Assembly (NCBI GenBank): GCA_017521125.1
Contig: JAFXDV010000016.1
Span: 1-38,611 of the forward strand
DNA: 38,611 nucleotides
Direction: 5' to 3'
DNA from: Clostridia bacterium
Lineage (GTDB): Bacteria; Bacillota; Clostridia; Oscillospirales; Acutalibacteraceae
The position numbers were made by a program, and so were the translations under genes. The notes under the pieces are model-generated. The model was not told where the DNA came from. It saw only the letters and a list, made by a program, of their open reading frames with translations, and searched no databases. Below are positions 34,274 through 38,611 of the stretch, one piece after another (the stretch's first letter is position 1; every line of letters begins with the position of its first letter).

Positions 34274-35038
34274 ATGTTACTTGCTGTTGACATTGGGAAT
34301 ACTAACATCACTTTAGGTTTGTTTGACGATAGTGTTTTAAAAACAACTGCTCGTCTTGCCACCAATACAGGCAAAACTCCTGACCAATACGCTTTAGAAA
34401 TTAAGGGTGCTCTTGAACTTCACGGAGAAGAGGTTAGCCAGGTTGAAGACTGTATAATTTCCTCTGTTGTGCCACAGGTTGCCACAAGCATCAGTGCCGC
34501 TGTTACCCTTCTTTGTGACACCGTTCCCCTTTTGTTAGGTCCCGGTGTTAAGACCGGTCTTAACATTAAGATTGACAATCCATCTCAACTCGGTGCCGAC
34601 CTTGTTGCCGCCGCTGTGGGAGCTTTGAATGAATACACTATGCCCTGCATTGTTATTGATATGGGTACCGCAACCACCATCTCTGTTTTGGATAAAAACG
34701 GTGCATTCCTTGGAGGAAGCATTGCCGCAGGAGTTAAGCTTACCCTACAGGCTTTAAATCAAGGTACAGCTGCTTTACCCGCCGTTAGCATTGCACCTTC
34801 TCACTCGGTTATCGGTACTAACACCACAGACTGTATGCAGTCGGGTCTTGTTTACGGCACCGCCGCTATGCTTGACGGACTCATTGAAAGAATGGAGGAA
34901 GAACTCGGCTATCCCACCACTGTTGTAGCTACCGGAGGTCTTTCAAAGGAAATTATTCCGCTTTGTCGAAAAGACATCATATATAATGAAAATCTTTTAC
35001 TTGACGGTCTTAGAATCATATACGATAAAAACAACTAA
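34274..35038 (+). CDS. coaX: Type III pantothenate kinase
   Basis: It phosphorylates pantothenate in the first step of coenzyme A synthesis. The ASKHA-fold motifs are clear: DIGNTN (residues 6-11), the GAD catalytic aspartate D109, and DMGTATT (129-135). The start is the ATG at 34274, six bases after GGAGGGG; an ATG at 34259 overlaps that site. The protein is 254 residues. An ECF transporter S component follows on the same strand, so uptake and phosphorylation of the same vitamin is a natural reading (inference). Confidence 0.95.
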   Translation: MLLAVDIGNTNITLGLFDDSVLKTTARLATNTGKTPDQYALEIKGALELHGEEVSQVEDCIISSVVPQVATSISAAVTLLCDTVPLLLGPGVKTGLNIKIDNPSQLGADLVAAAVGALNEYTMPCIVIDMGTATTISVLDKNGAFLGGSIAAGVKLTLQALNQGTAALPAVSIAPSHSVIGTNTTDCMQSGLVYGTAAMLDGLIERMEEELGYPTTVVATGGLSKEIIPLCRKDIIYNENLLLDGLRIIYDKNN

Positions 35039-35074
35039 TCTTAGTAATTCCCTCTTTGGAGAGGATTAAATATT

Positions 35075-35113
35075 ATGAACTGTATCTTTTTGAACAGTAT
35101 CGGAGGTATTTAA
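35075..35113 (+). CDS. Possible 12-codon leader peptide before the ECF gene
   Basis: ATG AAC TGT to TAA encodes MNCIFLNSIGGI and ends exactly where the ATG of the transporter gene begins (TAAATG). A GGAGAGG site stands about ten bases upstream, and the transporter's own GGAGG lies inside this frame. ACTGT and ACAGT within it form a small inverted repeat. It may couple translation of the two genes, or be chance. Confidence 0.3.
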   Translation: MNCIFLNSIGGI

Positions 35114-35689
35114 ATGAAAAAATCAGAAAACGTCAAACAGTTGGCCGTTGGTGCGGTGCTCACCGCTTTGGTTGTAATTCTACAACTTCTTGGTTCCTTT
35201 ATCCGCTTCGGCCCCTTTTCCATCTCTCTTGTCCTTGTTCCCATTGTGTTAGGCGCCGCTTTATGTAACGCTTATATTGGTGGTTGGCTTGGCTTTGTTT
35301 TCGGTGTCACGGTTTTATTAAGCGGAGACGCAGCAGCTTTTTTAGTGGTAAATCCCATAGGTACGGTTATTACCGTTTTGGCAAAAGGTCTTTTGTGCGG
35401 ACTTGCTGCAGGTTTGGTTTATAGTACAGTTAAGCATAAAAACAATTATCTGGCAGTTTTTCTTGCCGCTGTTGTTTGCCCTGTTGTGAACACAGGCATT
35501 TTCCTGCTTGGCTGTAAACTCTTTTTTATGCAAACTATTACCGAATGGGGCCTTGCATTAGGTTTTGCAAATGCCGCAGAGTATATGTTTTTAGGTCTCG
35601 CAGGCGGTAATTTCATTTTTGAGCTTGTAGCCAACATTCTACTTGCCCCGGTTATTTTACGTATACTTAATATTTTCAAAAAAGGTTGA
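35114..35689 (+). CDS. ECF transporter substrate-binding S component, possibly for pantothenate
   Basis: This 191-residue, very hydrophobic protein has about six membrane segments and the ECF S-component opening, KQLAVGAVLTALVVILQL, whose AxxxA-like helix normally docks with the energising module. It would bind a vitamin at the membrane and use shared EcfA/EcfT proteins encoded elsewhere. Placement 75 bases after coaX suggests pantothenate, but other vitamins cannot be excluded from sequence alone. It has a strong GGAGG site and ends at a clear terminator. Confidence 0.85.
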   Translation: MKKSENVKQLAVGAVLTALVVILQLLGSFIRFGPFSISLVLVPIVLGAALCNAYIGGWLGFVFGVTVLLSGDAAAFLVVNPIGTVITVLAKGLLCGLAAGLVYSTVKHKNNYLAVFLAAVVCPVVNTGIFLLGCKLFFMQTITEWGLALGFANAAEYMFLGLAGGNFIFELVANILLAPVILRILNIFKKG

Positions 35690-35699
35690 TTTTTTAAAG

Positions 35700-35727
35700 C
35701 GGAGTGTCCAAACACTCCGTTTTTTTA
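35700..35727 (+). terminator. Intrinsic terminator after the ECF gene
   Basis: CGGAGTGT and ACACTCCG form a perfect 8-bp stem with a CCAA loop, followed by seven T residues and TA. Confidence 0.93.
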
Positions 35728-35797
35728 TATGAAAAGTTGAATATTATATATAAATATTAAGATTTTTAAAAATTTTTCTTCCATTTTCTGCGAAATG

Positions 35798-35806
35798 TGT
35801 TATAAT
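35798..35806 (+). promoter_or_regulatory. ppdK promoter, extended -10
   Basis: TGTTATAAT is a perfect -10 with the TGn extension. No good -35 stands 16-18 bases upstream, as is common for extended -10 promoters. The leader is about 70 bases. Confidence 0.7.
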
Positions 35807-35840
35807 AAAGTGCTACCATCTTTTTGGTGAAAGAATAAAA

Positions 35841-35855
35841 ACGGAAATTTTCCGT
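35841..35855 (+). promoter_or_regulatory. Palindrome in the ppdK leader
   Basis: ACGGAAATTTTCCGT is a perfect 7-bp inverted repeat about one central T, ten bases before the AGGAGG site. It could be an operator or a small hairpin. Confidence 0.45.
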
Positions 35856-35881
35856 AAAAATTTTAGGAGGTTGATTCGTAA

Positions 35882-38515
35882 ATGAGTCACAAGTTTGTTT
35901 ACCTTTTCAGCGAAGGCGACGCTTCTATGCGTGAGCTTCTCGGCGGTAAGGGTGCTAACCTTGCAGAAATGACCAAGATTGGTCTTCCTGTTCCTCAGGG
36001 TTTCACTGTAACTACCGAGGCCTGCACTCAGTATTATGAGGACGGCAGAAAAATTAACGATGATATCCAGGCACAGATTATGGAATACATCGACAAAATG
36101 GAAGGAATCACCGGCAAAAAGTTCGGAGATAAGGAGAATCCTCTTCTCGTTTCTGTTCGTTCAGGTGCTCGTGCTTCTATGCCAGGTATGATGGATACCA
36201 TTCTCAACCTCGGTCTTAACGAAGATGTTGTTGAAACAATGGCTGCAAAGAGTGGTAACGCTCGTTGGGCTTATGACTGCTACAGAAGATTCATTCAGAT
36301 GTATTCTGACGTAGTTATGGAAGTTGGTAAGAAGTATTTTGAAGAGCTTATCGACAAAATGAAAGAAGAAAAGGGCGTAACTCAGGACGTTGAGCTCACT
36401 GCTGAAGACTTAAAGGTTCTTGCTGAACAGTTTAAGGCTGAATACAAGAGCAAAATCGGTAAAGATTTCCCATCTGATCCAAAAGAGCAGTTAATGGGTG
36501 CTGTTGAGGCTGTTTTCCGTTCATGGGACAACCCTCGTGCAAACGTTTATCGTCGTGACAACGATATTCCTTATTCTTGGGGTACCGCTGTTAACGTACA
36601 GATGATGGCTTTCGGTAACATGGGCGACAACTGTGGTACCGGTGTTGCATTTACTCGTGACCCTGCTACAGGTGAACCCGGTCTTATGGGTGAGTTCCTT
36701 ACAAACGCACAGGGCGAGGACGTTGTTGCCGGTGTTCGTACACCAATGCCTATTGCTGAAATGGCTCAGAAGTTCCCTGAGGCTTTCAAGCAGTTCAACG
36801 AAGTTTGCGCTATTCTTGAAGACCATTACAGAGACATGCAGGATATGGAGTTCACTGTTGAAGACGGCAAACTCTTTATGCTTCAGACTCGTAACGGTAA
36901 GAGAACCGCTAAGGCTGCTCTCAAAATCGCTTGTGACTTAGTTGACGAGGGTATGATCGATAAGAAACAGGCTGTTGCTATGATCGACCCACGTAACCTT
37001 GATACACTTTTACATCCACAGTTCGATGCTAAGGCTCTTAAAGCTGCTACTCCTGCAGGTAAGGGACTTGGCGCTTCTCCAGGAGCTGCTTGCGGTAAGG
37101 TTGTATTTACTGCTGAAGATGCAGAGTCTTGGAATGCCAAGGGCGAAAAGGTTATCCTTGTTCGTCTTGAGACCTCTCCTGAAGATATTACAGGTATGAA
37201 GGCTTCTGAGGGTATCCTCACCGTTCGTGGTGGTATGACCTCTCACGCTGCCGTTGTTGCTCGTGGTATGGGTACATGCTGCGTTTCTGGTTGCGGCGAA
37301 ATCATCATGGATGAAGCTAACAAGCAGTTCACTCTTGCAGGCAAGACCTACAAAGAGGGCGACTACATTTCTATCGACGGTTCTACCGGTAACATCTACG
37401 ACGGCATCATCCCAACTGTTGATGCTGAAATCGCCGGTGAGTTCGGCAGAATCATGCAGTGGGCAGACGAGTTCAGAACCCTTAAGGTTCGTACCAATGC
37501 AGATACTCCTACAGACGCTAAGAAGGCTCGTGAGCTCGGCGCTGAGGGTATTGGTCTTTGCCGTACTGAGCATATGTTCTTCGAGGCAGAAAGAATTGCT
37601 GCTTTCCGTGAGATGATTTGTGCTGACACAGCCCAAGGCAGAGAAGCTGCTCTTGCTAAGATTCTTCCTTATCAGCAGGGCGACTTCGAGGAGCTTTACG
37701 AAGCACTTGAAGGATATCCTGTTTGCATCCGTTTCCTTGATCCTCCTCTACATGAGTTCGTTCCTACCGAGGAAGCTGACATTGAGGCTCTTGCTAAGGC
37801 TCAGGGCAAAACTGTTGCTGATATCAAGAACATCATTTCTTCTCTCCACGAGTTCAACCCAATGATGGGTCACCGTGGCTGCCGTCTTGCAGTTACCTAT
37901 CCTGAAATTGCTAAGATGCAGACCACCGCTGTAATTCGTGCAGCTATTAAGGTTTCTAAGGCTCATCCTGACTGGAACATGGTTCCTGAAATCATGATTC
38001 CTCTTACCGGTGAAGTTAAAGAGCTTAAGTATGTTAAGGACGTAGTTGTTGCTACTGCTGACGCAGAAATCGCAGCTGCAGGTTCTGACCTCAAGTACGA
38101 AGTTGGTACTATGATGGAAATCCCAAGAGCTTGTCTCACTGCTGATGAGGTTGCAACCGAGGCTGAATTCTTCTGCTTCGGTACTAACGACTTAACCCAG
38201 ATGACCTTCGGCTTTAGCCGTGATGATGCTGGTAAGTTCTTAACCGCATACTATGATGCTAAGATTTATGAGAACGACCCATTTGCTAAGCTCGACCAGA
38301 ATGGCGTTGGCAAACTTATGGATATGGCTGTTACCCTTGGTAAGAAGGCTCGTCCTTCTATCCACTGCGGTATCTGCGGCGAACACGGCGGAGACCCTGT
38401 TTCTGTTGAGTTCTGCCACAAGATTGGTCTTGATTATGTATCTTGCTCACCATTCCGCGTGCCTATCGCTCGCCTCGCTGCTGCACAGGCTGCTATCAAA
38501 TATGGGGAGGACTAA
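35882..38515 (+). CDS. ppdK: Pyruvate, phosphate dikinase
   Basis: It reversibly converts pyruvate, ATP and phosphate to PEP, AMP and PPi; in anaerobes it can run glycolytically and save ATP. The N-terminal nucleotide-binding domain shows LVSVRSGARASMPGMMDT. The swivelling phosphohistidine domain has H455 in GGMTSHAAVVARG, the same position as in the Clostridium symbiosum enzyme. The C-terminal PEP barrel ends with HCGICGEHGGDP, whose second cysteine (C832) is the catalytic acid. At 877 residues it is standard. AGGAGG lies 11 bases before the ATG. It is preceded by its own promoter and leader. Confidence 0.98.
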   Translation: MSHKFVYLFSEGDASMRELLGGKGANLAEMTKIGLPVPQGFTVTTEACTQYYEDGRKINDDIQAQIMEYIDKMEGITGKKFGDKENPLLVSVRSGARASMPGMMDTILNLGLNEDVVETMAAKSGNARWAYDCYRRFIQMYSDVVMEVGKKYFEELIDKMKEEKGVTQDVELTAEDLKVLAEQFKAEYKSKIGKDFPSDPKEQLMGAVEAVFRSWDNPRANVYRRDNDIPYSWGTAVNVQMMAFGNMGDNCGTGVAFTRDPATGEPGLMGEFLTNAQGEDVVAGVRTPMPIAEMAQKFPEAFKQFNEVCAILEDHYRDMQDMEFTVEDGKLFMLQTRNGKRTAKAALKIACDLVDEGMIDKKQAVAMIDPRNLDTLLHPQFDAKALKAATPAGKGLGASPGAACGKVVFTAEDAESWNAKGEKVILVRLETSPEDITGMKASEGILTVRGGMTSHAAVVARGMGTCCVSGCGEIIMDEANKQFTLAGKTYKEGDYISIDGSTGNIYDGIIPTVDAEIAGEFGRIMQWADEFRTLKVRTNADTPTDAKKARELGAEGIGLCRTEHMFFEAERIAAFREMICADTAQGREAALAKILPYQQGDFEELYEALEGYPVCIRFLDPPLHEFVPTEEADIEALAKAQGKTVADIKNIISSLHEFNPMMGHRGCRLAVTYPEIAKMQTTAVIRAAIKVSKAHPDWNMVPEIMIPLTGEVKELKYVKDVVVATADAEIAAAGSDLKYEVGTMMEIPRACLTADEVATEAEFFCFGTNDLTQMTFGFSRDDAGKFLTAYYDAKIYENDPFAKLDQNGVGKLMDMAVTLGKKARPSIHCGICGEHGGDPVSVEFCHKIGLDYVSCSPFRVPIARLAAAQAAIKYGED

Positions 38516-38611
38516 TCTGTACTTCAGTTTTAAGGTTAATTTCGACCAAGCAGAAGCATACAGAAAATCAACAGACCAATATCTTCGTGCAAAACAGTGG
38601 GAAGATTTAAC
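38502..38611 (+). CDS. Possible start of an unidentified gene, cut by the window edge
   Basis: An open frame runs to the window end from an ATG inside the last codons of ppdK (38502), overlapping it by 14 bases. It reads MGRTNLYFSFKVNF, then an acidic-basic helix-like stretch to KQWEDL. A GGGGAGG (38504-38510) could instead serve a CTG at 38517. No family is recognised, and 36 open codons could occur by chance. Confidence 0.3.
   Translation, partial: MGRTNLYFSFKVNFDQAEAYRKSTDQYLRAKQWEDL

Noticed and set aside
37010..37636. 208-codon open frame opposite ppdK
   Set aside because: Fully antisense to the conserved PEP-binding region of PPDK with no start signals; treated as a shadow.

Overview
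This 38.6 kb window looks like core chromosome of an anaerobic, low-to-moderate GC Gram-positive bacterium, most likely a clostridium of the Oscillospirales/Ruminococcaceae kind (inference). The signs are strong purine-rich ribosome binding sites, several TTG starts, near-consensus TTGACA-17-TATAAT promoters, pyruvate formate-lyase, pyruvate phosphate dikinase, a paired GlgC/GlgD glycogen system, a class B sortase domain, an ECF vitamin transporter S component and a CinA-type amidase domain. I see no rRNA, tRNA, CRISPR array, insertion sequence or phage gene.

Layout. 1-2.0 kb: an ABC exporter half on the plus strand. 2.0-4.2 kb (minus): argG-argF behind a promoter whose -10 lies inside an ArgR-type palindrome. 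4.3-7.7 kb (minus): tig-clpP-clpX, a chaperone/protease operon. 7.7-8.7 kb: a metallophosphoesterase and a divergent small DUF1540 protein. 8.7-14.1 kb (minus): rplS with its own leader, then lepB-ylqF-rnhB-yraN-dipeptidase-thrC. 14.2-19.6 kb (plus): a tight five-gene operon of cysteine desulfurase, thiI, a CinA-C/sortase B fusion, a membrane protein with a degenerate CinA-N/MoCF-like domain, and a COG2426-type membrane protein. 19.6-22.7 kb (minus): pflB-pflA behind a ZTP (pfl motif) riboswitch with an overlapping terminator. 22.8-25.2 kb (minus): a large cell-wall amidase with a Ser/Thr tail. 25.3-26.3 kb (minus): rplM-rpsI. 26.4-32.9 kb (minus): glgB-glgC-glgD-glgA-uppP. 33.0-34.2 kb (minus): rpsF-ssb-rpsR. 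34.2-35.7 kb (plus): coaX and an ECF S component. 35.8-38.5 kb (plus): ppdK, then the possible start of another gene.

How they work together. Carbon metabolism dominates: glycogen synthesis from glucose-1-phosphate, reversible PEP/pyruvate conversion by PPDK, and pyruvate cleavage to acetyl-CoA and formate by PFL. The ZTP riboswitch ties PFL expression to the folate one-carbon state. Housekeeping genes cover ribosomal proteins, ribosome assembly, protein quality control, secretion and lipid carrier recycling.

The most unusual locus is 16.5-19.1 kb. A putative NMN-amidase (CinA C-terminal) domain is joined through an acidic linker and one membrane segment to a sortase B domain. The next gene pairs a CinA N-terminal-like domain lacking the family's GGLGPT motif with its own acidic linker and membrane segment. 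Read together they look like a CinA protein split into two membrane-anchored halves, one of them wired to a surface transpeptidase.
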